Shown piece by piece: positions 1 to 8,546 of a stretch of DNA of 20,967 nt. Source of the stretch: JAADHY01 sp964428935. Its GTDB lineage: Bacteria > Planctomycetota > Planctomycetia > Planctomycetales > Planctomycetaceae. The number at the start of each line of letters is the position of its first letter. Position 1 is the first letter of the stretch. Both the position numbers and the translations under genes were made by a program. Under the pieces are notes generated by a model. The model saw nothing but the letters and a program-made list of their open reading frames with translations. It was not told where the DNA came from and did not search any database. The stretch is taken from contig CAYSAG010000059.1 of the NCBI GenBank assembly GCA_964428935.1, positions 1 through 20,967 on the forward strand, given 5' to 3'.

Positions 1-75
1 CCTTCTAGGAACCTGTTTCAAGACCGGACTAGACGGGAACCCCGAAAGCGACGCCCCGTCGTGTCCGCCGGTGGT

Positions 76-110
76 TTCGGAATTCGGGATTCGGAGTTCG
101 GAATTCGGGA
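76..110. repeat. Five tandem copies of a 7-bp unit (TTCGGRN)
   Basis: Five adjacent heptads occupy this stretch exactly: TTCGGAA, TTCGGGA, TTCGGAG, TTCGGAA, TTCGGGA. The pair TTCGGAATTCGGGA occurs twice without error (76-89 and 97-110). The pattern resembles the heptanucleotide short tandem repeats described in cyanobacteria and seen in spacers of other large genomes. It is non-coding and prone to slippage, so copy number may vary between strains. No function can be assigned. Confidence 0.9.
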
Positions 111-154
111 GGCGGGACGCCGGTCACGGGGACGCAGGCACGGGACGGCGGCGT

Positions 155-256
155 CCAAACCGTAGGGGCAGGCCTTGTGCCTACCCATCCAAACCGTAGG
201 GGCAGGCCTCGTGCCTGCCCATCCGAACCGTAGGGGCGGCCCTTGTGGCCGCTCTG
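155..256. repeat. Three tandem 34-bp REP-like hairpin repeats
   Basis: Three direct copies with an exact 34-bp period begin at 155, 189 and 223. Each holds an inverted repeat around a 5-base loop (CTTGT or CTCGT). Copy 2 has a perfect 8-bp stem, GGGCAGGC with GCCTGCCC (200-207 with 213-220). Copy 3 has GGGCGGCC with GGCCGCTC, so both arms changed together and the stem survives with one G-T pair. Copy 1 has one mismatch. Similar GTAGGGGC...GCCC hairpins occur as dispersed extragenic repeats in many bacterial genomes. They may form structure in RNA or single-stranded DNA; their role is unknown. Confidence 0.85.
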
Positions 257-556
257 CAGCGGCGCAGCAAACCGCCGGACGCCAGCGACCGCGTCCCCCC
301 GGCACGCAGGTGGACACGCTCGCTCGTGGCCGCCTTGGCGCGCGGCCAGCGCGGGACGCGACGGAGCACATTTCCTCCAGCCGCTGGCGGGTTTTGAAAC
401 GTTTCTCCAAAAAGATTCATTTCGCTCCACGCGGCCTCTGGCTTCGCCCGACCGCGACGGTGGGCAGCGTCAGGAACGGCCGGGCTGTGGAGCGTCAGCC
501 TGGTCGCGCTGTACAACAACCGAAGGCAAGAAGCAAACCCGGCAGGAGCAAGACCC

Positions 557-1066
557 ATGCGTTGTCCCGTCGCACGGAACCTGCTGACGCTGACCCGGCT
601 GGCCTCGGCCGGCTGGGTCGGAGCGGCGGCGCTGTTCGTCGTGTGTGCCGAGAAAGAAGCCACCTGTCCCGACCTCGACTCCGTTGCCAAAGGCGTGCTC
701 ATTCTTCTCCACTTCCCGTGGTACTACGCCTTCGGCTTCGTGCTGCTGACGACGGCGTGGTTGGGTTCGCTGGGAGTTCTCTTGGCCGGTCTGCGGACGA
801 AACGGTGGCTGGCGGTCTGCGTTTTGTTGTCCGTCTCGTTGCTGGTCATGCTGGGCGACTACTTTTTCATTTTTCGGCCCATGGTCGAAATGCTCGCCCA
901 GCCCGCCGCAGCGCGGCCCAGCCAGTTCGAGCAGTACCACGACTGGTCGATTTGGGTCAACGCGGGTGGCTTCTTGCTGTGGCTGGCCGCTGCCGTGTTG
1001 GCGGCTTGGCCGGAGTCGACACGGCCGTCCGGTCAAAACTCCGCCAGCACAGTGACGACTTCGTGA
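557..1066 (+). CDS. Four-helix membrane protein, DUF4149/TMEM205-like
   Basis: A 169-residue integral membrane protein with four predicted hydrophobic helices at about residues 14-30, 46-78, 85-107 and 133-151. The layout resembles the DUF4149/TMEM205-like family: a first helix, a charged loop, an aromatic FPWYYAFG stretch entering helix 2, Arg-Trp before helix 3, and an H-D-W-S-x-W-x-N segment entering helix 4. That assignment is by pattern and is tentative; the function is unknown. The start at 557 follows an AGGAG site about seven bases upstream. The gene runs toward the GH38 gene on the other strand and its last 34 bases overlap the end of that gene. Confidence 0.72.
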   Translation: MRCPVARNLLTLTRLASAGWVGAAALFVVCAEKEATCPDLDSVAKGVLILLHFPWYYAFGFVLLTTAWLGSLGVLLAGLRTKRWLAVCVLLSVSLLVMLGDYFFIFRPMVEMLAQPAAARPSQFEQYHDWSIWVNAGGFLLWLAAAVLAAWPESTRPSGQNSASTVTTS

Positions 1067-4000
1067 GGTGCCAGCGACAAGCGGCCGCCCAGGGGCTGGC
1101 CCGGCCTTTCGAACGCGTCGCTCTTGAGCACCCGCCGCGGCTGAGGAGCCCTCCAGTTCAAGCGGGCGTCGACCGGCTGGTCCCCGACGTTTTGCAAACG
1201 GAGCACCCAGCCGCGTCCGTTGCGAGCCGGCTTCAGTTCGAGCAGCACGACCTGAGCGGGTTCGACCGTCAGCCGCGACGCCACCAGCTTGGGAGCCCGT
1301 TGGGCCGCTTCCCGTCCCAGCGGGACCACCACCAAGGGCTGACTGCACTCCAGGCCGAACCGTGCCGCGGCCACCGGGTCGTACGGGCCGGTGTGAGCTT
1401 GAACGGCGAACCGGAAGAGCGTCGGTCCCTCTTGCGCGGCCCGGTAGTTCGTCTCCCAGTAGTTGTTCATGACGTACGCCAGCAGCGTCTGTGTTTCGGG
1501 CAGTTGGTCCACCCACGCTTCGGGGTCGAACGGGCTGGACACGTCCACGCGAATGGCCCCCAGTTCGACCAAAGGAGAGTCCACGGTGGCCCACGTCACG
1601 CCGAACTGCGAGTTCGAAACGTCCACCCAACGCTGCACGGTGAAGTAGTTCTTGCACGAACCGGGCAACTGGTCCTGGTTCGGACGAACCACGGCCAAGG
1701 GGACGTCCAGCCGCACGGTGCCGCCGGGGACGTTCCACGGAAAGCCGAAGTGAACCGACTCCTTGTCGTAGACCTTCCGCTTGTCGAGCCGGTTGAGGAA
1801 CTCGACCCGCTGCAGGCCGGCCACGACGCGCACCTCGCGGGACAACCGACGGCACCCGGGAGCGTCCGACTCAACCACCAGCGACGCGACCAGCGGTCCC
1901 CGCTCGCCCGGACGAACGGTGGCCGGTCCGCTGGTCTGAGCCTGGCTGGGGTCACGCCCCGGCACGTAGAAGTAGCCGTTCAGTCCGCCGCTGTCGGCAC
2001 GGACCAGGTTCGTCTGGACCTCGCCCAGCTTGAGCACGCGGACGTTTCCCGTCCGCCCGTCCAGCTCCACGTCGACGCCCGGCGCTTTCAGCGACCGACC
2101 GTCCACGACGGCCCACTGGTCGCTCTCGGCTGCGGGCGGAGCGGGCGTGCCGGACGTGAATCGAAACAGTCGGCCGCCCAACGGTGGCACGTCGCGAGCC
2201 AAGAAAACCAGTTCGCCCGTCGAGAGCCGTTGCGACGGGACGGAGTGGCCGTCGGCGTCCACGACTCGGTCGCCAGCCACCGACACAGACGCCGGTACAA
2301 CGGCCAGCCCGGTCCGCGTCCAACTGTTCGTGTTGAAGACCAGAACAGCGGCCGCACGTTGCCCAACAGGCTGCTCCCGCCGCGCTGCCACGTCCGAGGC
2401 TTTCCGCCGTCCCTGGTCGAGCTTTTGGACGGCTCGGCGCAGCAACCGTCGCGACTGGCGGTCCGCGTCGAGCGCGAAGGCCTGCTTGATTTTCCACTGG
2501 GCCTTCGTCAGCTCGCTCTCCGGCTGGCTAATGCTGCAGTACGCCCCCCAAGTGTGCTCGTCGTACAGGACGACGTTGCGCCACGCGGAGTAGAAGTCGT
2601 CGTCCGGGTAGGTCGAGCCGGGTTGGAGCAGGGCCCAAAGCGTTTCGGCCTGCACCAACCGCTCGGCAGCCGCTCGGTTCAAAGCCGTTTCGCGAGCCGA
2701 CGACGCCGCTCCGTCCTCCCAGTACGGCGTGAAGTCGCCGCGAAACTCGGGCAGCTGCTCGCCGTAACGCTTCTCAAACTCAGCGAACGCCTGGTGCGTG
2801 GTGGCAATGACCAGTCGCGGGTACGCGTGCTCGGCGTTCCACCGACGCACCAGCTCCGACAGCTCCGTCCCCGGCCCTTGGTTGTCGCCCAGGCAGTAAC
2901 GTTGAATCAAAATGTCGTACGGGAACCCGTCGGCTTGGAGCTGCCTGAGTCGCTTCAGCAGGCTGTCGGGTCCGCGAAACGTCCGGTAGTAGCCGCCACC
3001 GCCGTGCACCCAACACAGCACCCGGCCCCGGCCGTCCGGCGTCACCCACCAGAACGGCTTGTCGTCCCAAGCCACGTGCGTGCGGCCAACGCGGTGACGG
3101 CTGTTGGGAGCCATGGACCAGTAACGGACACCGGCGTCACAAAGCACTCGCGTCAGGCCCCACGTGTAGCCGGGAACGTCGGTAATCATGGCCGAGTCAA
3201 TCTTCACACCGCACAACCGCGACACCCGGCCGGCGAAGTCGACCAGTCGGTACAGCTCGGCCGGACGGCACAGCGCCGTCAGTTCGTTGCCGTACAAAGC
3301 GTCCAAACCAACCCAGCCCTTCTGGACGGCTTGGACGAACCGCTGACGCTGCTCCGGCGTCGCCTGCCGCAAGTAACCGTCCACAGCCCACAAGACCTCG
3401 ACGTTCCACCGGAACGTGGCGTCGGGCCCAAACGCCGACGTTTTTTCGGCCGCTTCAATTGCTTGTTCCAGAAACCGCCACTGGTTCCGCTCCACCTCGG
3501 TTTGCACGGCCGTGTAGCCAATGTCGACGTGTGAGTGGGGCAGCAGGTAGACCACCCAGTGGCGAACCGGTTTCAACTCCAGCGAAGCTCGTCCGGCCGT
3601 CTGGCCGTCAGTCCGGACTTCCACCGTCACCTGGACCGGCTCGCTCACGGCAGGCACTCGGACCGAAAGGGTTTGCCGGCCCGGCTCCAACCGCTGTCGA
3701 CTGCGAACCGCGCCACCGGGCAGCCCGGTCAGAACGAGCTCGGCCTCGACTGGCGGGCCGAAGCGAACGACTGAGCAAGAGACGAGCTGCCGGAGCGGGC
3801 TCTGGACCGCGTTTTCCGGACTGGTGTGTTCCGAGCTCGACGCGTCGGAGCCGCGAAACAGAACCGGCGGGCTGCTCGCGTCCAAAACGAAGGTCGAACG
3901 GTCGCTCGGCGCCGCCAACTGCACCGACGTGGGAGCCTCGAAGACCACCGCGTCGTACAACAGCCAACTGCCCTCGACGGTTTCCAGGTCCAGTTGGTTG

Positions 4001-4515
4001 ACGCCGAGTTTCAACGCGGACGCCGGCACGACCACTGACACGGTTCGAGCAACGCCTCGGCGCGGGTCGCCGAACACCGACTCGTCCGACCCGCCCCGAG
4101 GCAGCCGTCTGGACCAGAGCGTTTGGCCGTTCAGACGAACCACCAACACCGGCGGCACTCGGCTGTGTGTGTCGACCAGCACCAAACGCAAGCGACAGGT
4201 TTCGGTCGGGGCAGGCAACGACGACAGTCCAAACAGCACCGTGAAGGTGTGTCGCCGACCGCCGGCCCAAACGTCTGTCGGCCCCGGGTGCACGTAGGGC
4301 CAATCGGTCCGTGCTTTCGAACGTCCAACCCAAAACGCCGCGTCTTGCCGGAACTGCCGGTAGCCGTTCGGCCCCAACGCCAGGTCGGTTGTGTTGCGGT
4401 CGGGCGTGCCGATTTGCCAAAGCGGCCGCAGCGGTTGGTCGGCCGACCAGCCGGTGGCGTTGAGCGTCCACAGACTTGCCCAGCACGCGACGAACAGAAG
4501 CAGCTTTCCCCTCAT
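1033..4515 (-). CDS. Secreted GH38 alpha-mannosidase-like glycoside hydrolase
   Basis: A 1160-residue protein with an N-terminal signal peptide (about 1-24). A beta-rich region at about 30-195 resembles the accessory domains of family 4 polysaccharide lyases (W-Q-I-G-x-P-D-R and a later L-x-L-N-G). A GH38 catalytic region follows from about 318. The zinc motif is visible as HSHVDIGYT (His329, Asp331). The WVGLD segment ending at Asp405 matches the position of the catalytic nucleophile and metal ligand in GH38 (WVMND-type motif). DVPGYTWGL near 446-454 also fits the fold. The C-terminal half looks like the usual beta-domains. The family cleaves alpha-mannosides by a retaining, zinc-dependent mechanism; the exact substrate cannot be read here. 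The start at 4515 was chosen because it opens the signal peptide and has AGGAG upstream; a longer frame to 4677 adds an implausible leader. It probably acts outside the cytoplasm. Confidence 0.92.
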   Translation of the reverse strand: MRGKLLLFVACWASLWTLNATGWSADQPLRPLWQIGTPDRNTTDLALGPNGYRQFRQDAAFWVGRSKARTDWPYVHPGPTDVWAGGRRHTFTVLFGLSSLPAPTETCRLRLVLVDTHSRVPPVLVVRLNGQTLWSRRLPRGGSDESVFGDPRRGVARTVSVVVPASALKLGVNQLDLETVEGSWLLYDAVVFEAPTSVQLAAPSDRSTFVLDASSPPVLFRGSDASSSEHTSPENAVQSPLRQLVSCSVVRFGPPVEAELVLTGLPGGAVRSRQRLEPGRQTLSVRVPAVSEPVQVTVEVRTDGQTAGRASLELKPVRHWVVYLLPHSHVDIGYTAVQTEVERNQWRFLEQAIEAAEKTSAFGPDATFRWNVEVLWAVDGYLRQATPEQRQRFVQAVQKGWVGLDALYGNELTALCRPAELYRLVDFAGRVSRLCGVKIDSAMITDVPGYTWGLTRVLCDAGVRYWSMAPNSRHRVGRTHVAWDDKPFWWVTPDGRGRVLCWVHGGGGYYRTFRGPDSLLKRLRQLQADGFPYDILIQRYCLGDNQGPGTELSELVRRWNAEHAYPRLVIATTHQAFAEFEKRYGEQLPEFRGDFTPYWEDGAASSARETALNRAAAERLVQAETLWALLQPGSTYPDDDFYSAWRNVVLYDEHTWGAYCSISQPESELTKAQWKIKQAFALDADRQSRRLLRRAVQKLDQGRRKASDVAARREQPVGQRAAAVLVFNTNSWTRTGLAVVPASVSVAGDRVVDADGHSVPSQRLSTGELVFLARDVPPLGGRLFRFTSGTPAPPAAESDQWAVVDGRSLKAPGVDVELDGRTGNVRVLKLGEVQTNLVRADSGGLNGYFYVPGRDPSQAQTSGPATVRPGERGPLVASLVVESDAPGCRRLSREVRVVAGLQRVEFLNRLDKRKVYDKESVHFGFPWNVPGGTVRLDVPLAVVRPNQDQLPGSCKNYFTVQRWVDVSNSQFGVTWATVDSPLVELGAIRVDVSSPFDPEAWVDQLPETQTLLAYVMNNYWETNYRAAQEGPTLFRFAVQAHTGPYDPVAAARFGLECSQPLVVVPLGREAAQRAPKLVASRLTVEPAQVVLLELKPARNGRGWVLRLQNVGDQPVDARLNWRAPQPRRVLKSDAFERPGQPLGGRLSLAPHEVVTVLAEF

Positions 4516-4751
4516 GGCTCCCACTCCTGGCACTCGACCCACAGCCTGTTGCCGGCGGAGACCACGCCCTGCTGCCGGCCAAAACTTCGCAACCGGTTTC
4601 CGCAAGCTCGACTTTTGAGCGCCCCAGCCCCACCGCGAGGCCGAACCGTCCGGCTGAACGGCGAAAGACCGCTGCAACCGGCCGACAGACCGGTGCCCGC
4701 AGGCGCTCCCAGCTTTGCGGCTCGTCCAGCTTGCTTTCGCGCTGCGGCCGC

Positions 4752-5873
4752 TTAAGCCACCGAGGCCACTTCCGCCTGGACGGCCTGTCGGTAAACCTCC
4801 ACGGTTTGCCGCACCATTTCGTTGACGTTGAACTGCCGGAGCACCAGCCGGCGAGCTTCTTGTCCAATCAGGCGAGCTCGAACTGGGTTGTTGAGCAGCT
4901 CCAGAATTCGCGAAGCCAGTTTGGAGCTGTCCATGGGTGGCACGACCAGGCCGGTCCGACCGTCCTGAATGACGTCGTACACACCGCCCACTCCCGACGC
5001 AATGACTGGCTTACCCAAAGCCATGGCTTCCAACATGATTGTGCCCAGCCCTTGCTGAAGGGAAGGCAAACAGAAAATGTCCATGGCCGCCAGCGACACC
5101 GAGAAGTCGTAGAAGTTGGGAGCGAACGTGACGCAGTGTTGAATGCCCAGACGGCGAGCCAGCCGACGCAGGTTTTCTTCTTCCGGCCCCGCTCCCGCCA
5201 CCAGGAACTGAATTTCGTCGACGTCCTGGCAGACCAGAGCCGCAGCCTCGAGAAAGTACGGAATGCCCTTGACCGACTCCAGCGGTCCGGCTGTTCCGAC
5301 GACCGGCACCCGTCCCGGCCGTAGTACCTCGCCCGTTTCCGCTCGGTCCAGACACTCCACCCCGCTGTGAATGACCACCACGTCGTCTGCGGAAACGTCG
5401 ACCCGCCGGAGCAGCTCGGCCCGCAGCGGCTTGCTGACCGCAATGGCCTTGCGGAACCAGGGCGAGCGGAGCCGCAGCGCGAGCGCCGGCGGGTAGTCGT
5501 GAATCGTCACGACGAAAGGACGCTTCAAGTCCGCCGCCAGCCGCTTGCCGCAAGCCAGCATGCCCAGCGTCTGCACGTGAATCAGGTCCGGGTGCCACTC
5601 GACCAAGTCCCGCTCGACCAGCCGAGCCACCACCGGCCCCACCAGGCGGTGGTCCAGGTAAGGGTACTCGAAGACCGGCACCAGTCGCCGTTTTTCCTCC
5701 GGCACGCGGGTCGCGTCCGAGCAGACAATGGCACAGTCGACGCCAAAGTCGCGGCAGTGTTCGGCCATTCGCAGCGTGTAGGCGCAACTGCCGCGCACCT
5801 CGAACCGACCGGCCAGCAGCAGGACCTTCAGTCCGCGGTCCGAGCTACCGTTTCTCTTCTTCTCGACAGACAT
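4752..5873 (-). CDS. Glycosyltransferase family 4, GT-B fold
   Basis: A cytoplasmic 373-residue glycosyltransferase that should transfer a sugar from a nucleotide donor to a glycan or lipid acceptor. The N-terminal acceptor domain starts with KVLLLAGRF (16-24) and has the usual Gly-rich loop, IHVQTLG (98-104) and VTIHDYPP (122-129). The C-terminal donor domain includes VVGTAGPLESVKG (191-203), FLVAGAGPE (223-231) and PSLQQGLGTIMLEAMALGKPV (270-290). The first Glu of the GT4 E-x7-E signature is Gln274 here; the second, Glu282, is kept. The start at 5873 (MSVEKK) is preferred; an in-frame ATG at 5909 would add 12 residues, and neither has a strong ribosome-binding site. It lies 236 bases upstream of the GH38 gene on the same strand, so they may be co-transcribed. 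Confidence 0.93.
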   Translation of the reverse strand: MSVEKKRNGSSDRGLKVLLLAGRFEVRGSCAYTLRMAEHCRDFGVDCAIVCSDATRVPEEKRRLVPVFEYPYLDHRLVGPVVARLVERDLVEWHPDLIHVQTLGMLACGKRLAADLKRPFVVTIHDYPPALALRLRSPWFRKAIAVSKPLRAELLRRVDVSADDVVVIHSGVECLDRAETGEVLRPGRVPVVGTAGPLESVKGIPYFLEAAALVCQDVDEIQFLVAGAGPEEENLRRLARRLGIQHCVTFAPNFYDFSVSLAAMDIFCLPSLQQGLGTIMLEAMALGKPVIASGVGGVYDVIQDGRTGLVVPPMDSSKLASRILELLNNPVRARLIGQEARRLVLRQFNVNEMVRQTVEVYRQAVQAEVASVA

Positions 5874-5982
5874 GGGCCACTCGTGGGAGGCGGGTCCCCG
5901 CTGAAACACCCACTACGGCTCGCCGGACCAAGCCGCAGACCGACACCAAACGACACGCGACAGCCCGGTGTTGCCCTCGGTG

Positions 5983-5991
5983 ATTGTACCA
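5983..5991 (-). promoter_or_regulatory. Candidate extended -10 promoter for the GT4 gene
   Basis: On the minus strand this reads TGGTACAAT, matching an extended -10 element (TGn followed by TANAAT). AT-rich hexamers are rare in the surrounding DNA, so it stands out. No good -35 is seen 17 bases upstream, as is normal for extended -10 promoters. It would give a 5' leader of roughly 100 bases before the GT4 start. Confidence 0.45.
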
Positions 5992-6365
5992 CTGCGGCAG
6001 GGCGAGCGGCAGCGTGGGGTCCGGGCGGTCTGGGTTGAAGCTGCGGACCAAGAGCCGCGTGCGGGAAAGCGGCCGGTCTGGAACAGCGTGTCTCTGCAAG
6101 GCCAGTCGGTTTTGCAGGAACGCATTTGCGGAAGGGCGAGGGACGGTCCTTGCGTCGCCAGGAAACTGGGCGAATTGGCGAAACCGTGCCGGTCGTTTGA
6201 AGGGCGTCGGGTGGGGTGTGTCGTCCGGCCGTCAAGCTGTGTGCAGCTCGACGCGGCGAACTGCCGAAAACTGACGCAGGTCAAAAGGCGGTCTGCCGCG
6301 AGCGGTGCGCGCCGGCCGGGCGGCCTGAAACGTGGTCGGGCTGTCCGGCGGCACACGTTGACCTG

Positions 6366-6408
6366 GGCTCGACAACCCGGAGTTTGTCGGCTCGACAGCC
6401 CGGAGCTT
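6366..6408. repeat. Imperfect direct repeat, 23-bp spacing
   Basis: Two 20-bp copies (6366-6385 and 6389-6408) share the core GGCTCGACA(A/G)CCCGGAG and differ at two positions. They lie about 75 bases upstream of the small gene at 6482. A spacing near two helical turns would allow a protein to bind both copies on one face, but no regulator is identified. Confidence 0.6.
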
Positions 6409-6481
6409 TCGCAAGAACGCAAAGGAATTCCCGGACAGCCTCGCGGACCTTCGGCCGCTCGTCGACGACGGAGTGCCAAGA

Positions 6482-6745
6482 ATGTTCGACTTGCTACTCA
6501 ACAACCTTTCCGCCGACCAACTGGTTTTGGCGTGCTGTGCCGTTGCCGTGCTCGCGTGCTTCCTGCTGGTGGCCGTGGCCCCGTCGGCCTCGTGGCGACG
6601 ACAAGCGGACTTGGGCCGGCAGGGTGCCCCGCCTGAAGACATGGACCACGGTTCCGGCCTAGTGCCGGAAGACGCACACGTCGCACCGGCCCAGACGACG
6701 GTCCGTGCCGAGACAAGCTCCGGCGACCAGCAGCGTGCCGCCTGA
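6482..6745 (+). CDS. Small single-pass membrane protein, unknown function
   Basis: A predicted 87-residue protein with one strong hydrophobic helix at about residues 13-32, a basic segment just after it (WRR), and a polar tail rich in Glu, Asp, Pro and Ala. This suggests an inner-membrane protein with a short disordered tail. The ATG at 6482 is preceded by GGAG eight bases upstream; an in-frame GTG at 6473 overlaps that site. No family was recognised. The helix and binding site support a real gene, but a chance frame cannot be excluded at this G+C content. Confidence 0.5.
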   Translation: MFDLLLNNLSADQLVLACCAVAVLACFLLVAVAPSASWRRQADLGRQGAPPEDMDHGSGLVPEDAHVAPAQTTVRAETSSGDQQRAA

Positions 6746-7315
6746 CCCGCGACGGGGTGGTGCGGGTCGTCGCAGTCTGTCCGCGCGGACGCCGACGGCA
6801 CGGCAGTCTCGAACGGCTGCGCGCTGGGCCCGAGCGTCGAAACGGTTGCCGCACAAGCCCACCGGTGGGCAGAGCGGACGGCTCTGCGCCGCCGCAGTGG
6901 ACCGCCCGAACGGGCCGCGTCTCCGGCCGGTGGCGCCCCGAGCGGTTTCGGCGGAGACCGTTGGCCGTAAACGCCGTTCCTTGGCAAACGGACCCGCCGT
7001 CCGCAATCATGGTTAGCGGCTTGGGCTTGCGTTCGCGGGGGCCTGACGCGGGCGGCCCGGACGGGTGGCACGCTGAGGCCCGCGGGGCCGAAGCTGCGGA
7101 CGGCGAGCGGTGGGACGTCGAAGACGTTTGCGGACTCGACCGACGGGCAGTCGGGGGTCGGAGACGGCCGAAGTCGGTTTTCGCGGGACGAGGTTGCCGG
7201 TCGGAGCGGGCGGACGGGAAACCGGCCCTTGTCACTGGTCGGGCTGCGTCGTGTCAGTCAACGGGTTGCGCCGACAACTGGAGAGCGGACAAGGAAAAAA
7301 AACGGGAGTGCGCTC
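6746..7315. other. Spacer of about 570 bases, no gene seen
   Basis: Several frames are open on both strands, but their translations are Arg/Pro/Gly/Ala-rich without motifs, and none has a supported start. The last 25 bases hold an A-rich run and the GGGAG binding site of the next gene. No promoter or terminator is clear. Confidence 0.5.
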
Positions 7316-7798
7316 ATGCGAACAACGTTGCGAGTGCTCGGGTGCGTCGGACTGGTTGCGTTGGGGTACGTGTTGGGAGCGACAGGGCCGCACTGGCTGC
7401 CGGGCGTGAACGCTCAAGTCAGCGACGAAGCTCCCTCGGAACAGGCTCAAGACAAAATCCGTCAGGCCTACGGAGCTCTTCGAGACGCGGCCGACATTCT
7501 GCGGCAGGAAGGACGCTACCGCACGGCGACGGTCGGAATCAACGCCTTTGCCGTGACGGTCGGTGGCGTGGACGCCATTGACGACCTAGAGAAAGGACGG
7601 GGCGTGGACCCCGAGACCTTCGCCGCTCTCTACGCCGGTCGAGCCATCAAGGAGGTGCAGGACCACCTGAGCTACGACGACAAGGGCCGCCTGCTTTACA
7701 AGAACAAAGTTGTGCGAATGTACTCGGTGGAGCGGCTGAAGAAGCTGTTCCAGGAGCGGCTCCGGTACGCTGGACCGGCCGGCCTGGGAAGTCCGTAA
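7316..7798 (+). CDS. Conserved planctomycete exported protein, unknown function
   Basis: A 160-residue protein with an N-terminal hydrophobic signal or anchor (about residues 5-25) and a soluble alpha/beta domain. Visible landmarks are a helical DKIRQAYGALRDAADIL segment (46-62), the GVDAIDDLEKGRGVDPETFAALYAG stretch, and SYDDKGRLLYKNKVVRMYS near the middle of the C-terminal half. I recall similar proteins annotated as hypothetical in Pirellulales, but the role is unknown. It probably sits in the periplasm, attached or free. The ATG at 7316 has GGGAG seven bases upstream; a longer in-frame start at 7229 would place a basic leader before the signal and is unlikely. Confidence 0.82.
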   Translation: MRTTLRVLGCVGLVALGYVLGATGPHWLPGVNAQVSDEAPSEQAQDKIRQAYGALRDAADILRQEGRYRTATVGINAFAVTVGGVDAIDDLEKGRGVDPETFAALYAGRAIKEVQDHLSYDDKGRLLYKNKVVRMYSVERLKKLFQERLRYAGPAGLGSP

Positions 7799-8546
7799 GC
7801 ACGCTTGTCAGACCGGGCGTGCGAGCGGGTTCAAGAAGTAGGGCCGGGTGGCTGACTGGCCTGACCAGCTCGTGGGCCGCTCCCGCTGCCCACTGGCAAC
7901 GTCCCCACGCGAACGCGTGAGGACGGCCGGTCAATGTCGTCTCTCGGTCCGTCGCTTGGACGACGAGGTCGACAGCGAGTCGAAAATCTGGTTCAAAATC
8001 GTCAGCACCTCGGTTCCGCGCGGAGAAATTTCCGGCAAGGGCAAGCCGGAGTGCCGTTCCCGCCGGCCGGCACGTTCGACCGTCCCGCTGTTGCCGCTGG
8101 CTGGCTGACGAGTCATGGCTGTGGTCCTTCCCCTCGGTTGCTGCCTTTCCGCGGTTGGTGGTTCCATTTCGGTGGCCGGAGCCGCGTGTTGCGGCAAGCG
8201 GAACGAGCCGGTCGTCAGGTCGGTCCGGTTCCGGAGAAGCGTGGCTGAGTCGACCGGACGCAGCGTGGCCGGCCGTGCCAGGCTCTCGCTCGCCGGTCCG
8301 TTCCGGCCCTGGCAAACATAGGTCACCGCGGGCCGAGCCGCCCTTAAACTTTGCGTCGAATTCGGCTCTTTCGTCGGCTTCGGAACCTCTGAAGTCCGTC
8401 CAACCCCTACGACCGGCAAACTTGGAAAAGTCGACGCCGGCCAAACCGAGAGCCGGCGGCAGCCGTTGAGCAACAAGCGAGCCCGTCCTGGGGACCACGG
8501 CCGTCTGCTCGACAATTCCCACCGCCCACGGTTCAGCCTCGCCGAA
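7799..8546. other. Spacer between convergent genes
   Basis: About 750 bases separate the ends of the exported-protein gene and mnmA. The only candidate inside is a short minus-strand frame at 7931-8116. In 8117-8546 I see no supported gene, terminator hairpin with a T-tract, or repeat. Confidence 0.5.
7931..8116 (-). CDS. Possible small protein of 61 residues
   Basis: The start at 8116 is preceded on the minus strand by GGGGAAGGA, a good ribosome-binding site about nine bases upstream. The product has a polar N-terminus, then a segment LPLPEISPRGTEVLTILNQI (28-47) with amphipathic-helix character, then a Ser/Arg-rich tail. No family was recognised. The site and the helix-like segment are the only support, and the low-complexity ends make it doubtful. 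Confidence 0.33.
   Translation of the reverse strand: MTRQPASGNSGTVERAGRRERHSGLPLPEISPRGTEVLTILNQIFDSLSTSSSKRRTERRH

Larger units (their letters stand above)
1..556. other. Non-coding region with short repeats
   Basis: No convincing gene was found here. The open frames lack plausible starts and read through the repeats. The region holds a heptanucleotide tandem repeat and a triplet of hairpin-forming 34-bp repeats, described separately. It ends with the ribosome-binding site of the gene at 557. No clear promoter was recognised. Confidence 0.6.
5874..6481. other. Spacer between divergent genes
   Basis: About 600 bases between the GT4 gene and a small plus-strand gene. Frames are open on both strands, as expected at this G+C content, but none shows a start with a binding site or recognisable protein character. 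The region holds the candidate GT4 promoter and a 23-bp-spaced direct repeat. Confidence 0.55.

Noticed and set aside
175..3534. Plus-strand open frame of 1119 codons
   Set aside because: It lies antisense to the GH38 gene, spans the non-coding repeats, and has no signal, motif or binding site. Long antisense frames are expected when third positions are nearly all G or C.
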